This document shows positions 26,085 to 35,083 of a DNA stretch of 64,000 nucleotides, in pieces (position 1 is the first letter of the stretch; every line of letters begins with the position of its first letter). The DNA comes from Cryobacterium arcticum (GTDB lineage Bacteria > Actinomycetota > Actinomycetes > Actinomycetales > Microbacteriaceae): the NCBI RefSeq assembly GCF_003185895.1, contig NZ_QHLY01000012.1, positions 310,001-374,000 on the forward strand, read 5' to 3'. The notes beneath the pieces are model-generated. The model did not search any database and was not told where the DNA came from. It saw nothing but the letters and a program-made list of their open reading frames with translations. Position numbers and translations under genes: made by a program.

Positions 26085-26213
26085 CGAGTCGACGAGCTCG
26101 CCCGTGTGGCGGATGCGATGAATTGCGTGGTTAGACTCCCATTCGCGAACCGGGCGTCGTACTATCGCCAGTGGGCGTCAGCCGACGCCAGACAACGGCT
26201 ACGGAGGTTCGCA

Positions 26214-26468
26214 GTGAGCATCAACGATGACGACATCACCACATCCGGTCTGGACCCGAACGAGGGCACGGCCGACGGCGGTGCCAACCCCGAGGGGCAC
26301 GACGGCGGCGCAGACGGTACGGCCGATGCCGGCGAGGGCACCGCAGACGGCGGCGCCAACCCCAAGGGGCACGACGGCGGAGCCGACGGCTCGGCTGCGG
26401 AAGAAGGCGTCGCCGACGGCGGCGCGAACCGCGAAGGGCACGACGGCGGCGCCGACGGATCCGCCTGA
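26214..26468 (+). CDS. Small Asp/Gly/His repeat protein (BatC-like)
   Basis: 84 residues from GTG at 26214, six bases after GGAGG. After a 17-residue acidic leader the protein is three near-copies of about 24 residues, consensus GTADGGANPEGHDGGADG, beginning at residues 18, 42 and 65. It has no Cys, no aromatic residue and no hydrophobic core, so it must be disordered or metal-bound. I recall similar sequences labelled BatC in Actinobacteria, with no known function. Its stop overlaps the start of the JmjC cupin gene by one base (TGATG), so the two are coupled. Each repeat carries one His-Asp pair, which could be a modification site for that oxygenase. Confidence 0.8.
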   Translation: MSINDDDITTSGLDPNEGTADGGANPEGHDGGADGTADAGEGTADGGANPKGHDGGADGSAAEEGVADGGANREGHDGGADGSA

Positions 26469-27709
26469 TGCGGGGCGACGAGCGCGGGTCGGGCGAGCGA
26501 CCCGCGCTCGCGCGCCTACTCGCCATATCGCCGCATACCTTTGCGGCCGAATACTGGGCCGAACGGCCCCTGTTCACCCGGGCGAGCGAGTTGCCCCACA
26601 CCTTCGGTGATCTCTTCTCCGCCGGAGCGGTCGATGAACTCGTCACCCGCCGGGCCCTGCGCACGCCGTTCGTGCGGATGGCCACAGAGGGCGCGGTGCT
26701 GAACGCCGCCCGGTTCACCGCGCCCGGCGGATTCGGCGCCGAGATCGCTGACCAGGTCAGCGCCGACAAGGTGCTCGACGAGTTCGCCGCCGGGGCGACC
26801 CTGGTGCTGCAGGGGCTACATCGCACCTGGACTCCGCTGGCCGAATACACCCGCCAACTCGTGGCCGACCTCGGCCATCCCGCGCAGGTCAACGCCTACA
26901 TCACGCCGGCATCGGCCCGTGGCTTCGACCCGCACTATGACGTGCACGATGTCTTCGTGATCCAGATCGCGGGGGAGAAGCGCTGGCGCATCCACGCCCC
27001 GGTGCACCCCAGCCCGCTCCGCGACCAGCCCTGGGACGAGCACCGCGCCGCCGTCGCCCGGCAGGCCGAGAACACGCCGGAGATCGAGGAGACCTTCAGG
27101 CCCGGCGATGTGCTCTACCTGCCGCGGGGCTGGATCCATTCGGCCACGGCGCTCGGCGGCACCTCCATCCACCTCACCATCGGCGTCGCCGCCCTCACCC
27201 GGCACGATGTGCTGAAAGAGGTCCTGGCCACGGCCGCCCAGCACGAAGGCCTGCGCGCCGCCCTGCCCCTGGGCGTCGACTTCACCGACCCGGCCGTGGT
27301 GGCCGCCCTCGTGGCAGATGCCGTCGACGACCTGGCCCGATTCAGCCGGGACGATCCCGACCAGGCCGGGCAGGTGGCCAGACGGCTGGCCCGCCGGGTG
27401 CGCACCTCGACCCGGCCGGAGCCGATCGCGCCGCTGGCCACGATGGAAGGCGCCGCGGCCCTGCACGAAGCCACCACGGTGAGCCTGCGGCACGGCCTCG
27501 ACGCCCGGATCGGAGACGCCGCCGACGGCCAGGTGGCCCTGGTCCTGCCGGGGAAGACGGTGACCCTGCCCGCCGAGGCAGCGGCCGCGCTCGACGCCGT
27601 GATCGTCGGCGACACCATCCGGGCCGGCGACCTGCCCGGACTCGACTCCGCCTCCTCGCTCGTGGTCGCCCGGCGCCTCGTGCGCGAGGGCGTCCTGGTC
27701 GTTCGGTGA
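26468..27709 (+). CDS. JmjC/cupin_4-type 2-oxoglutarate oxygenase
   Basis: 413 residues. The iron site is HxD in GFDPHYDVHDVFVIQIAGEKRW (His156, Asp158) with the distal His224 in LPRGWIHSA, the arrangement of the ribosomal-oxygenase (YcfD/ROXA-like) JmjC proteins; the lysine or arginine in GEKRWRIH would hold 2-oxoglutarate. A dimerisation helical region and a winged-helix-like C-terminus (to residue 413) also match that family. Known members hydroxylate Arg or His in ribosomal proteins. Here the gene sits between a small repeat protein and a ferredoxin-like protein, overlapping each, so its substrate may be the repeat protein rather than a ribosomal one; that is inference. Confidence 0.88.
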   Translation: MRGDERGSGERPALARLLAISPHTFAAEYWAERPLFTRASELPHTFGDLFSAGAVDELVTRRALRTPFVRMATEGAVLNAARFTAPGGFGAEIADQVSADKVLDEFAAGATLVLQGLHRTWTPLAEYTRQLVADLGHPAQVNAYITPASARGFDPHYDVHDVFVIQIAGEKRWRIHAPVHPSPLRDQPWDEHRAAVARQAENTPEIEETFRPGDVLYLPRGWIHSATALGGTSIHLTIGVAALTRHDVLKEVLATAAQHEGLRAALPLGVDFTDPAVVAALVADAVDDLARFSRDDPDQAGQVARRLARRVRTSTRPEPIAPLATMEGAAALHEATTVSLRHGLDARIGDAADGQVALVLPGKTVTLPAEAAAALDAVIVGDTIRAGDLPGLDSASSLVVARRLVREGVLVVR

Positions 27710-28605
27710 CCACGCCAGCGCCCGGCTGGTTGCCGTGCAGTGACCGGTCGGTGGAGCGCGACGATCCGCTGGCCGGCACCGCCGGGTACGGCGAACGCTG
27801 GTTCCTGGTCGAGATCGACGGGGCCTGGGGAGCGCACGCCTTTCTGCAATCGCAGCTCGACCCCGCCTTGGGCCGTGCCTTGGTCACCCGAATAGAAGGC
27901 GCCGGCATCCGCCCACTCGCCATCCGCCGCACCGGCCGGAAGGCGGACCAGCGCCGCGACCAGACGACGTGGCGTTGGGCGGCTGTCGACTCCAGGGTCG
28001 GTCACGAGTCGGTGCACTGGGGATCTGTCGACGATCCGGCCGACCTGCTTACCGTGCCCCTGGACGGCTCGACCGGAGTGCTGTCGACTGATCCCGTGAT
28101 CTGCGTGTGCACGCACGCCCGGCACGACCAGTGCTGCGCCGTCAAGGGCCGTCCCGTGGTCACGGCACTGGCCAAGGCCTACCCGCGCGCGACCTGGGAG
28201 TGCTCGCACCTGGGCGGTGACAGGTTCGCGGCCACCTTCATCCTCTTTCCGCACGGCCTCTACTACGGGCGGGCGACGGGCGCGGATGCCCCGGGCATCG
28301 TGGACGCGTACCGGAACGGCCGGCTCGAACCGCGCTGGTTCCGCGGCCGCAGCTCACTGCCGAATGTGGTGCAGGCCGCCGCGGCATTCGCGCGCGCGGA
28401 CCGCGGCGACAACCGGATCACCGCATTCGAATATCTGGCCTGGACCGAGGACGGGGGAGTGCACGAGGTGGACTTCAACCACGACGGCGAGCACCTCACC
28501 GTACGGCTGGGTGAGACCCTCTCGGCTCCGCTGCTGAGCACCTGCGCGGCCGTCACCGCACGCCCGGTGCGGGAGTTCGAATTGCTCGCCATCGACGTGA
28601 GGTAG
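27706..28605 (+). CDS. Sucrase/ferredoxin-like protein
   Basis: 299 residues from GTG overlapping the previous stop by four bases. It has the Suc_Fer-like signatures VICVCTHARHDQCCAVKGRP (Cys133, 135, 143, 144) and WECSHLGGDRFAATFILFPHGLYYG (Cys166), typical of thioredoxin-fold ferredoxin-like proteins; the cysteines could hold a 2Fe-2S cluster. The name derives from an old sucrase annotation and no sucrase activity is expected. Co-translation with a JmjC oxygenase suggests a redox or iron-supply role for it. It ends the operon; the next gene is behind its own promoter. Confidence 0.85.
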   Translation: MTTPAPGWLPCSDRSVERDDPLAGTAGYGERWFLVEIDGAWGAHAFLQSQLDPALGRALVTRIEGAGIRPLAIRRTGRKADQRRDQTTWRWAAVDSRVGHESVHWGSVDDPADLLTVPLDGSTGVLSTDPVICVCTHARHDQCCAVKGRPVVTALAKAYPRATWECSHLGGDRFAATFILFPHGLYYGRATGADAPGIVDAYRNGRLEPRWFRGRSSLPNVVQAAAAFARADRGDNRITAFEYLAWTEDGGVHEVDFNHDGEHLTVRLGETLSAPLLSTCAAVTARPVREFELLAIDVR

Positions 28606-28640
28606 ACCTGCGGACAGCACCCCCAACTGGAGGTGAATCA

Positions 28641-28654
28641 GGGACTTAGGTCCC
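28641..28654. promoter_or_regulatory. DosR/DevR-like box upstream of pyruvate formate-lyase
   Basis: GGGACTTAGGTCCC matches 13 of 14 core positions of the mycobacterial DosR box (GGGACTWWAGTCCC). It lies 160 bases before the pflB start, within the 208-base leader, which otherwise shows an AAGGAGAG ribosome site at 28797-28804. The box suggests induction by hypoxia through a NarL-type regulator. The regulator itself cannot be identified from this window. Confidence 0.65.
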
Positions 28655-28813
28655 GGTTCCGGGAGTATGCAAAAGAGTAGTGTTCAAAACAGAGGGCGAA
28701 CCACCGGCGCCGACGTAGTAGCTGGTACCTCGTGGTCTGCTCTTGTGGCCTGCTGTTGGGATCAACACTCAGTCAGCGGGAAAGCCTCGATCCTACAAGG
28801 AGAGCAAATCCAT

Positions 28814-31081
28814 ATGACCGTAACAGATGGCATCCGAAGCGACCAGCGCGGTCTCGCAGAACCCGGCCAGGCAGAATTCGTTGCCGGCCCGTGGCAAGAC
28901 TCGATCAACCTGCGCGACTTCATCCAGCGCAACTACACGCCGTACACCGGCGACGCAAGCTTCCTCGAAGGCGCCACCGAGCGCACCACAGGCATTTGGG
29001 CCAAGCTGTCCGCGATGTTCCCGGTCGAGCGCGAGAAGGGCGTCTATGACATCGACGCCACGACGCCCTCGTCCATCACCGCGCACAAGCCCGGCTACAT
29101 CGACAAGGACAACGAGGTCATCGTCGGCCTCCAGACCGACGCGCCCCTGAAGCGCGCGATCATGCCCTTCGGTGGCTGGCGTATGGTCGCCACCTCGCTC
29201 GAGACCTACGGTTACCCGGTCTCGCCCGAGCTGGAGACGATCTTCACCGACTACCGCAAGACCCACAACACGGCCGTGTTCGACGTCTACCCTCCCGGGG
29301 TCCGCCGCGCACGCAGCAGCCACCTGATCACGGGTCTGCCGGATGCCTACGGCCGCGGCCGTATCATCGGCGACTACCGTCGCGTGGCCCTGTACGGCAT
29401 CGATGCACTCGTCGCCGGCAAGAAGAACGACCGCGCCGAGCTGGACATGGAGCCCTCGACCGAGGACATCATCCGTGCCCGCGAGGAGAACTCGGAGCAG
29501 ATCCGGGCCCTCAAGGAACTCGCCCAGATGGCAGCCAGCTACGGCTCCGACATCACCAAGCCGGCCACCACCGCCCGCGAAGCCGTGCAGTGGCTGTACT
29601 TCGCCTACCTCGGTGCCGTCAAGGAGCAGAACGGTGCAGCAATGTCGTTCGGCCGCAACGCGGCCTTCCTCGACGCCTTCATCGAGCGCGACCTCAAGGC
29701 CGGCACGCTGACCGAGTCCGGTGCGCAGGAGCTCATCGATGACCTGGTCATCAAGCTGCGCATCGTACGCTTCCTCCGCACCCCGGAGTACGACGAGATC
29801 TTCGCCGGCGACCCCACCTGGGTCACCGAGTCGCTCGCCGGCATCGGTGAAGACGGCCGCCCGCTGGTCACCAAGACCGCGTTCCGCTTCCTGCAGACCC
29901 TCTACAACGTGGGCCCCGCACCCGAGCCGAACCTGACCGTGCTGTGGAGCGACAAGCTGCCCGAGGGCTTCAAGCGCTTCTGCGCCCAGGTCTCGATCGA
30001 CACGTCGGCCATCCAGTACGAGTCCGACGACCTGATCCGCAACGAGATGGGTGACGACGCCGCGATCGCATGTTGCGTCTCCCCGATGCGGGTCGGCAAG
30101 CAGATGCAGTTCTTCGGAGCTCGCGTCAACGCCGTCAAGGCGCTCTTGTACTCCATCAACGGTGGCAAGGACGAGGTGTCCGGCAAGCAGATCGCCCCGG
30201 CCACCGCGCCGAACACCGACGAGATCCTCGACTACGAGACCGTGTTCCCGGCCTACCTCGAGACCCTCGAATGGCTTGCTGAGACCTACGTCACCGCGCT
30301 CAACTGCATCCACTACATGCACGACAAGTACGCGTACGAGCGCCTCGAAATGGCACTGCATGACAAGGAAATCATCCGCACCCTGGCCTGCGGCATCGCC
30401 GGCCTGAGCGTGGTTGCCGACTCGCTGTCCGCCATCAAGTACGCCACGGTCCGTCCGGTGCGCGACGAGACCGGCCTGGTTGTCGACTACACCGTCGAGG
30501 GCGAATTCCCCACCTTCGGCAACGACGACGACCGCGTCGACGTCATTGCGGTCGACGTCATGGAACGCTTCATGACCATGATCCGCAAGCACCCGACCTA
30601 CCGCGACGCGATCCACACCCAGTCGATCCTGACGATCACGTCCAACGTGGTCTACGGCAAGGCCACCGGCAACACGCCCGATGGTCGCCGCAAGGGTGAG
30701 CCGTTCGCACCGGGTGCCAACCCGATGAACGGCCGCGACACGCACGGCATGCTCGCGTCGGCACTCAGCGTCGCGAAGCTCCCGTACAGTGAAGCGCAGG
30801 ACGGCATCTCGCTGACCAACACGGTCGTTCCGAGCGGCCTGGGTCACACCAAGGACGAGCAGATCACCAGTCTGGTCGGCCTGCTCGACGCGTTCACGTC
30901 GGCGACGGGTTACCACCTGAACGTCAACGTGCTCAACAAGGAAACCCTTGAAGACGCCATGCTTCACCCGGAGAACTACCCGCAGCTGACGATTCGCGTC
31001 TCCGGCTACGCGGTGAACTTCGTTCGCCTCACCCGCGAGCAGCAGATGGATGTCATCAGCCGCACGTTCCACTCGCACTAA
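28814..31081 (+). CDS. pflB: Pyruvate formate-lyase (formate acetyltransferase)
   Basis: 755 residues, close to the 760 of the E. coli enzyme, from the ATG at 28814. Both active-site features are intact: the Cys-Cys pair (420-421) in [13 protein letters not shown] and the glycyl-radical site Gly731 in RVSGYAVNF near the C-terminus. It splits pyruvate with CoA to acetyl-CoA and formate and works only without oxygen. Codons are the strongly biased, C-ending type, suggesting high expression. The activase gene follows after 46 bases. Presence in an actinobacterium of generally aerobic relatives, behind a DosR-like box, indicates facultative fermentation. Confidence 0.96.
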   Translation: MTVTDGIRSDQRGLAEPGQAEFVAGPWQDSINLRDFIQRNYTPYTGDASFLEGATERTTGIWAKLSAMFPVEREKGVYDIDATTPSSITAHKPGYIDKDNEVIVGLQTDAPLKRAIMPFGGWRMVATSLETYGYPVSPELETIFTDYRKTHNTAVFDVYPPGVRRARSSHLITGLPDAYGRGRIIGDYRRVALYGIDALVAGKKNDRAELDMEPSTEDIIRAREENSEQIRALKELAQMAASYGSDITKPATTAREAVQWLYFAYLGAVKEQNGAAMSFGRNAAFLDAFIERDLKAGTLTESGAQELIDDLVIKLRIVRFLRTPEYDEIFAGDPTWVTESLAGIGEDGRPLVTKTAFRFLQTLYNVGPAPEPNLTVLWSDKLPEGFKRFCAQVSIDTSAIQYESDDLIRNEMGDDAAIACCVSPMRVGKQMQFFGARVNAVKALLYSINGGKDEVSGKQIAPATAPNTDEILDYETVFPAYLETLEWLAETYVTALNCIHYMHDKYAYERLEMALHDKEIIRTLACGIAGLSVVADSLSAIKYATVRPVRDETGLVVDYTVEGEFPTFGNDDDRVDVIAVDVMERFMTMIRKHPTYRDAIHTQSILTITSNVVYGKATGNTPDGRRKGEPFAPGANPMNGRDTHGMLASALSVAKLPYSEAQDGISLTNTVVPSGLGHTKDEQITSLVGLLDAFTSATGYHLNVNVLNKETLEDAMLHPENYPQLTIRVSGYAVNFVRLTREQQMDVISRTFHSH

Positions 31082-31127
31082 AGAAAATCCGCAACACATG
31101 ACCGGCAACGCTAGGTAGGACGAGACC

Positions 31128-32018
31128 ATGACCGCAATCAACCTCGGCTTCCCTAGCGTTGCCTGTCCCGTTGTCGAACTCGACGCCCACGTCGACCTCT
31201 CGGTCGACGTGGCCGACGGGGTCAGCGCCCTCAACGACGCTGACCGCAAGGCCGAGCTGCACACGCTCGAGATGAAGGCGATCCGCGAAGGCACCGTCGC
31301 CAGTGTGCACTCCTGGGAGCTCGTCACCGCAGTCGACGGCCCCGGCACCCGCATGACCCTCTTTCTTTCCGGCTGCCTGTTGCGCTGCCAGTACTGCCAC
31401 AACCCCGATACCTGGAAGATGCGCGACGGGCTGGTCACCCCGATCGACGAGCTCACCGCCCGCATGAAGCGGTACCTGGGCGTCTTCAAGGCCACCAACG
31501 GCGGCCTGACCATTTCCGGCGGCGAACCGCTGATGCAGCCCGCGTTCGTGAAGCGGATGTTCGCCGAAGCCCACGCCCTCGGCGTGCACACCACCCTGGA
31601 CACCTCCGGCTACCTCGGCAAGAGCGCCTCAGACGAACTCCTCGACAACGTCGACCTCGTACTTCTCGACGTGAAGTCCGGGCTTCCCGAGACCTACAAG
31701 AAGGTCACCGGCCGCGAACTCGCCCCGACCATCGCCTTCGGCGACCGGCTCGCCGAACGCAACATCCCGGTCTGGGTGCGCTTCGTGCTGGTACCCGGGC
31801 TCACCGACGCCGTCGAGAACGTCGAAGCCGTCGTGGACATCGTCACGTCCTGGCCGAATGTGCAGCGCGTCGAAGTGCTGCCCTTCCACCAGATGGGCGA
31901 AGACAAGTGGGATCGCCTGAGCATCCCCTACCCGCTGCACGGCGTGCACCCGCCGGAGAACGACCTGCTGGCCCGCGTGCGCGGCCAGTTCGAGGCCCGC
32001 GGCCTCACGGTCTTCTAA
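31128..32018 (+). CDS. pflA: Pyruvate formate-lyase activating enzyme
   Basis: 296 residues, a radical-SAM protein. The cluster motif CLLRCQYC has Cys83, 87 and 90, followed by HNPDTWKM as in PflA proteins. TISGGEPLMQ, LDTSGYLG, VDLVLLDVKS and VPVWVRFVLVPG-like stretches match later strands. It uses S-adenosylmethionine to make the glycyl radical on PflB. E. coli PflA has about 246 residues; here about 50 extra residues lie at the N-terminus (acidic, LDAHVDLSVDVADGVSALND), probably a clade-specific extension. The start is a clear ATG after TAGGACGAG. Confidence 0.95.
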   Translation: MTAINLGFPSVACPVVELDAHVDLSVDVADGVSALNDADRKAELHTLEMKAIREGTVASVHSWELVTAVDGPGTRMTLFLSGCLLRCQYCHNPDTWKMRDGLVTPIDELTARMKRYLGVFKATNGGLTISGGEPLMQPAFVKRMFAEAHALGVHTTLDTSGYLGKSASDELLDNVDLVLLDVKSGLPETYKKVTGRELAPTIAFGDRLAERNIPVWVRFVLVPGLTDAVENVEAVVDIVTSWPNVQRVEVLPFHQMGEDKWDRLSIPYPLHGVHPPENDLLARVRGQFEARGLTVF

Positions 32019-32173
32019 GCCGCGCTTCTCGGCCTCGGACCGGGTACCGGCCGGGGGCGGCGCGCTGAACAGTGCGTGAACGCGGAATCCCGATACAAGC
32101 CTTACGCATATAAATTTTCGCGCGTGGTTTTACGGCTTGATCAGTATTTTTAATGTTTCGAGTTCAAAGCACC

Positions 32174-32187
32174 GGGACTTTATACCC
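32174..32187. promoter_or_regulatory. Weaker DosR-like box
   Basis: GGGACTTTATACCC agrees with the DosR core at 12 of 14 positions. It follows an unusually AT-rich stretch (32100-32160) and lies 65 bases before the GTG of the membrane protein gene, within the 234-base gap after pflA. With the box upstream of pflB it would place the two transcripts in one regulon. Confidence 0.5.
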
Positions 32188-32252
32188 TGACTGGGAAAAC
32201 CGGATGCTGCCAGACTGTGGTTATCTTCAGAATCACAACGAAAGGCAACATC

Positions 32253-32738
32253 GTGTCAACAGCAACCGTTCCGGCCACGGCCCTGAGCGCCACCAAAATC
32301 AAGGTAGTCAAGCTCATCGGCTGGGCTGGAATCCTCGGTGCAATCGTCATGATCATCGGCGGCGGCGTCGTCTGGGGCATCGTGAGCTCGCAGCTCGCTG
32401 CCGAGAACATCACCGTGTCCGAAGACGCCGAGTTCCTCGCCGGCGCTCCGGTGGTCGGTCCGTTCTCCGCTTACGCGCAGGCGACCATCATCAACCACCA
32501 CGCCCTCGAGATGGCCGACAACAAGACCTACGCCGAGCTCGAGCAGGATGACCCGCTGCGCGCGACCGTCATGAACGCCTCGTTCCTGCGCACCTCGCTC
32601 TTCACCTCAGTGGTGTCGTTCGGTGTCTCGGCCTTCGCCATCGGCATGGGCGTTCTGTCCGGCCTCTTCGGCTGGGCTCTCCTGACCCTCGCTCCGGCCT
32701 GGCCCAAGAAGATCACCGCAACGGGTACCGTCGCGTAA
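32253..32738 (+). CDS. Two-helix membrane protein (often mislabelled LigA)
   Basis: 161 residues from GTG at 32253, seven bases after AAAGG. Helix 1 (about 20-45, LIGWAGILGAIVMIIGGGVVWGIV) is followed by an outside domain with ENITVSEDAEFLAGAPVVGPF, AQATIINHHALEMADNKTYAELEQDD, and helix 2 (about 120-145). Proteins of this kind are common in Actinobacteria and frequently labelled aromatic ring-opening dioxygenase, which nothing in the sequence supports. The conserved His-His and acidic residues may bind a metal. A DosR-like box upstream and the pfl neighbours suggest an anaerobic stress role. Confidence 0.75.
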   Translation: MSTATVPATALSATKIKVVKLIGWAGILGAIVMIIGGGVVWGIVSSQLAAENITVSEDAEFLAGAPVVGPFSAYAQATIINHHALEMADNKTYAELEQDDPLRATVMNASFLRTSLFTSVVSFGVSAFAIGMGVLSGLFGWALLTLAPAWPKKITATGTVA

Positions 32739-32769
32739 CCTGCGTTCTCGCACTACCTGCACCATCCGA

Positions 32770-32803
32770 AACGACCCGGCAGCACCCGCCGCCGGGTCGT
32801 TTC
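32770..32803 (+). terminator. Rho-independent terminator
   Basis: AACGACCCGGC (32770-32780) pairs perfectly with GCCGGGTCGTT (32791-32801) across a ten-base loop, followed by TCTGT. It ends the gene at 32738. Confidence 0.8.
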
Positions 32804-32960
32804 TGTGTGCCAGGACAGGGGCGAGTGACGCGAGCTACGTTTTTCGGTCCGTGACGATTTGCGCAAGTTCGACGACGACGTGCTCAACTGGCCCTAGTGT
32901 GATCGAAGGCGGCCGTTTCACGGCCCCGAAATCGTGGCCGTAGATCTGCCTGGGGGAACA

Positions 32961-34595
32961 ATGAGCGCGCATCTGTCGTCACGCTTGCGGCGTGCACTGA
33001 CGGCCCTGGCCCTGACCGCGGTTCTGGTCGGCGGCGCCGTCGCGACGCCCGCGAGTGCTGCCGTGCCCGCCGCCACGACAGCGGCGCCCGGCTGGCTGCA
33101 CACCTCCGGTGGCCGCATCGTGACGGCGTCCGGCGCCCCCTATGTGATCAAGGGCATCTCCTGGTTCGGGATGGAGACGTCGAACTGCGCCCCGCACGGA
33201 CTCTGGACCATCTCCCTGGCCGCCGGCCTGGCCCAGATCAGGTCGATGGGCTTCACCACCGTGCGGGTGCCTTTCTCCAACGAATGCCTGGCTGCCGGCG
33301 CCACCAGCTCGATCAACTACTCGGTGAATCCCGACCTGGCAGGCAAGACGCCGCAGCAGGTGCTCGACGTCGTGATCACCAAGGCCGCCGCAGCCGGGCT
33401 CAACGTGATCCTGGACCGGCATCGCCCCGACTCCGGTTCGCAGTCCGAACTCTGGTACACCTCGCAGTACAGCGAGGCCCGCTGGATCGCCGACTGGAGG
33501 GCCCTGGCCACCCGGTACAAGACCAACTCCACCGTGATCGGTGTCGACCTGCACAACGAGCCGCACGGCCAGGCCTGCTGGGGCTGCGGCAACCCGGCCA
33601 CCGACTGGCAGGCCGCGGCCACCCGCGGCGGCAACGCGGTGCTCGCGGTCAACCCCAAACTCCTCATCCTGGTGGAGGGCATCGAGAACCAGTCCGGCGG
33701 CACCTCCACCTGGTGGGGTGGGGGACTCAGCGGAGTGGCCGCAAAGCCCGTCACCCTCAAGGTCGCCCACCAGGTGGTCTACTCGCCGCATGACTACCCG
33801 GCCTCCGTCTACTACCAGAAATGGTTCAGTGCCTCGAACTACCCGGCCAACCTGACCGCGGTGTGGGACGCCAACTGGGGCTACATCAGCAAGAAGGGCA
33901 TCGCTCCCGTGCTGGTGGGGGAGTTCGGCAGCAAGTTGGAGACAACGTCTGACAAGCAATGGATGAGCGCGCTCGTGAGCTATCTCGGCACGAACAAGAC
34001 GAGCTTCGCCTACTGGTCGTTCAACCCCAACAGCGGCGACACCGGTGGAATCGTCGCCGACGACTGGGTTACCCCGCAGGCCGCCAAACTCGCCGCCATC
34101 AAGCCGCTGCTGGCTGGCACGGTGCCGCCGGTGTCACCGACCCCGAAGCCGACCGCGACAGCGACGCCTAAGCCGACAGCAACGCCCAAGCCGACAGCAA
34201 CGGCCACGCCGAAGCCGACAGCGACGCCGAAGCCCACCGCCACGCCCAAGCCGACCGCGACACCTACCCCGACCGCGACTCCTCGGCCCACCGGGGCAGG
34301 CGCCACAGCCAGCTGGAAGTTGCAGAACTCCTGGGGCGAGGGCTACGTCGCCGACGTTCTCATCGCCGGCACCACCGGGGTGAAAGGCTGGACTGTGACC
34401 TGGCCCGACACCAAGGCCACGAGCATCGTGAACGCCTGGGGAATGAGCTGCACCGTCAAGGCGAAGATCTCGATCACCTGCACCGGCGCCGACTGGGCCG
34501 GACCGGTTGCGCCCGGCCAGACCGTGCGCGTTGGCCTCCAGGTCGCCGCGAGTGGCGCTCCGACCACTCCGAAGTTGACTCTCACCACCAAGTAG
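32961..34595 (+). CDS. Secreted GH5 endoglucanase with C-terminal CBM2
   Basis: 544 residues from the ATG at 32961 after GGGGGA. A Sec signal (hydrophobic core ALALTAVLVGGAV, cleavage after ASA near residue 34) precedes the GH5 domain (about 45-385). The acid/base Glu200 is in VDLHNEPHG and the nucleophile Glu321 in LVGEFGSK; LDRHRPDS and SPHDYP are substrate-site motifs. A Pro-Lys-Pro-Thr-Ala-Thr linker (about 393-442) leads to a CBM2-type domain of 100 residues (SWKLQNSWGEGYVADV, WTVTWPD, ISITCTGADWAGPVAPGQ). It should cleave cellulose or beta-glucan outside the cell. The leader, from 32804, holds no other gene. Confidence 0.93.
   Translation: MSAHLSSRLRRALTALALTAVLVGGAVATPASAAVPAATTAAPGWLHTSGGRIVTASGAPYVIKGISWFGMETSNCAPHGLWTISLAAGLAQIRSMGFTTVRVPFSNECLAAGATSSINYSVNPDLAGKTPQQVLDVVITKAAAAGLNVILDRHRPDSGSQSELWYTSQYSEARWIADWRALATRYKTNSTVIGVDLHNEPHGQACWGCGNPATDWQAAATRGGNAVLAVNPKLLILVEGIENQSGGTSTWWGGGLSGVAAKPVTLKVAHQVVYSPHDYPASVYYQKWFSASNYPANLTAVWDANWGYISKKGIAPVLVGEFGSKLETTSDKQWMSALVSYLGTNKTSFAYWSFNPNSGDTGGIVADDWVTPQAAKLAAIKPLLAGTVPPVSPTPKPTATATPKPTATPKPTATATPKPTATPKPTATPKPTATPTPTATPRPTGAGATASWKLQNSWGEGYVADVLIAGTTGVKGWTVTWPDTKATSIVNAWGMSCTVKAKISITCTGADWAGPVAPGQTVRVGLQVAASGAPTTPKLTLTTK
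34138..34284 (+). repeat. Linker repeats in the cellulase gene
   Basis: About eight imperfect 18-24-base units encode ProLysProThrAlaThr segments joining the catalytic and cellulose-binding domains. They are not CRISPR-like: no spacers, and the frame is kept. Confidence 0.8.
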
Positions 34596-34619
34596 TGGGG
34601 CACGACCAAGTAGTCGGGC

Positions 34620-35054
34620 CTAGTCGGTGATGGTGATAGTGCCGTCGGCCGAGACCGGGAAGCCCGGCGCGAAGGCCGCCTCCCACAGATGCCCGTCGGG
34701 GTCGGCGAAGTAGCCCGAGTAGCCGCCCCACACGGCGCGCTCAGCCGGTTTCACCAGCCGGGCCCCGGTGGCGACAGCGTGAGCGAGCGCCGCATCCACT
34801 TCATCCTCTGTACCGAAGTTGAGGGCCAGCGTGATTCCCCGGTACTCGGCGGGGGCGGAGGGCGCCAGTCCGATGTCTGCCGCGAGCTCGTCGTATCCGA
34901 ACAGGCCGATCCAGGTACCGGAGGTGCGAAACCAGGTGATGCCGGCCGACGGATCGCCGCGCTGCTCCCAGCCGAGCCCGGAGTAGAAGGCCATGGAGCG
35001 GCCCAGGTCGGCCACACCGAGGGTGACGATGGTGAAGTTCGGTTCGATGCCCAT
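34620..35054 (-). CDS. VOC (glyoxalase/bleomycin-resistance fold) protein
   Basis: 144 residues from the ATG at 35054. Two paired beta-alpha-beta-beta-beta units are visible: FTIVTLGVADLGRSMAFYSGLGWEQRG at the start and ITLALNFGTEDEVDAALAHAVATGARLVKP, then GGYSGYFADPDGHLWEAAFAP in the second half. FADPDGHLWE carries the metal-ligand Glu common to the superfamily. Function is unknown; such proteins range from dioxygenases to lyases and antibiotic-binding proteins. It stands 29 bases after the end of the duplicated-domain gene in the same direction. Confidence 0.87.
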   Translation of the reverse strand: MGIEPNFTIVTLGVADLGRSMAFYSGLGWEQRGDPSAGITWFRTSGTWIGLFGYDELAADIGLAPSAPAEYRGITLALNFGTEDEVDAALAHAVATGARLVKPAERAVWGGYSGYFADPDGHLWEAAFAPGFPVSADGTITITD

Positions 35055-35083
35055 GCGGAGCTCCAGTCCTGTCGTTCTGCCGG

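Noticed and set aside
25821-26213. Possible N-terminal extension of the small repeat protein
   Set aside because: It translates the inverted-repeat block; the GTG at 26214 has a proper ribosome site and the extension has none.
28793-31603. 936-residue open frame on the minus strand
   Set aside because: It lies opposite pflB, which has perfect family motifs; long antisense frames are expected in GC-rich, C-ending codon usage. Its translation has no recognisable domain.
32253-32738. Aromatic ring-opening dioxygenase (LigA)
   Set aside because: The sequence is a two-helix membrane protein without any extradiol dioxygenase motif.
34138-34284. Repeat array that might be CRISPR
   Set aside because: Units are contiguous, in frame and encode a Pro/Thr linker of a cellulase; no spacers.
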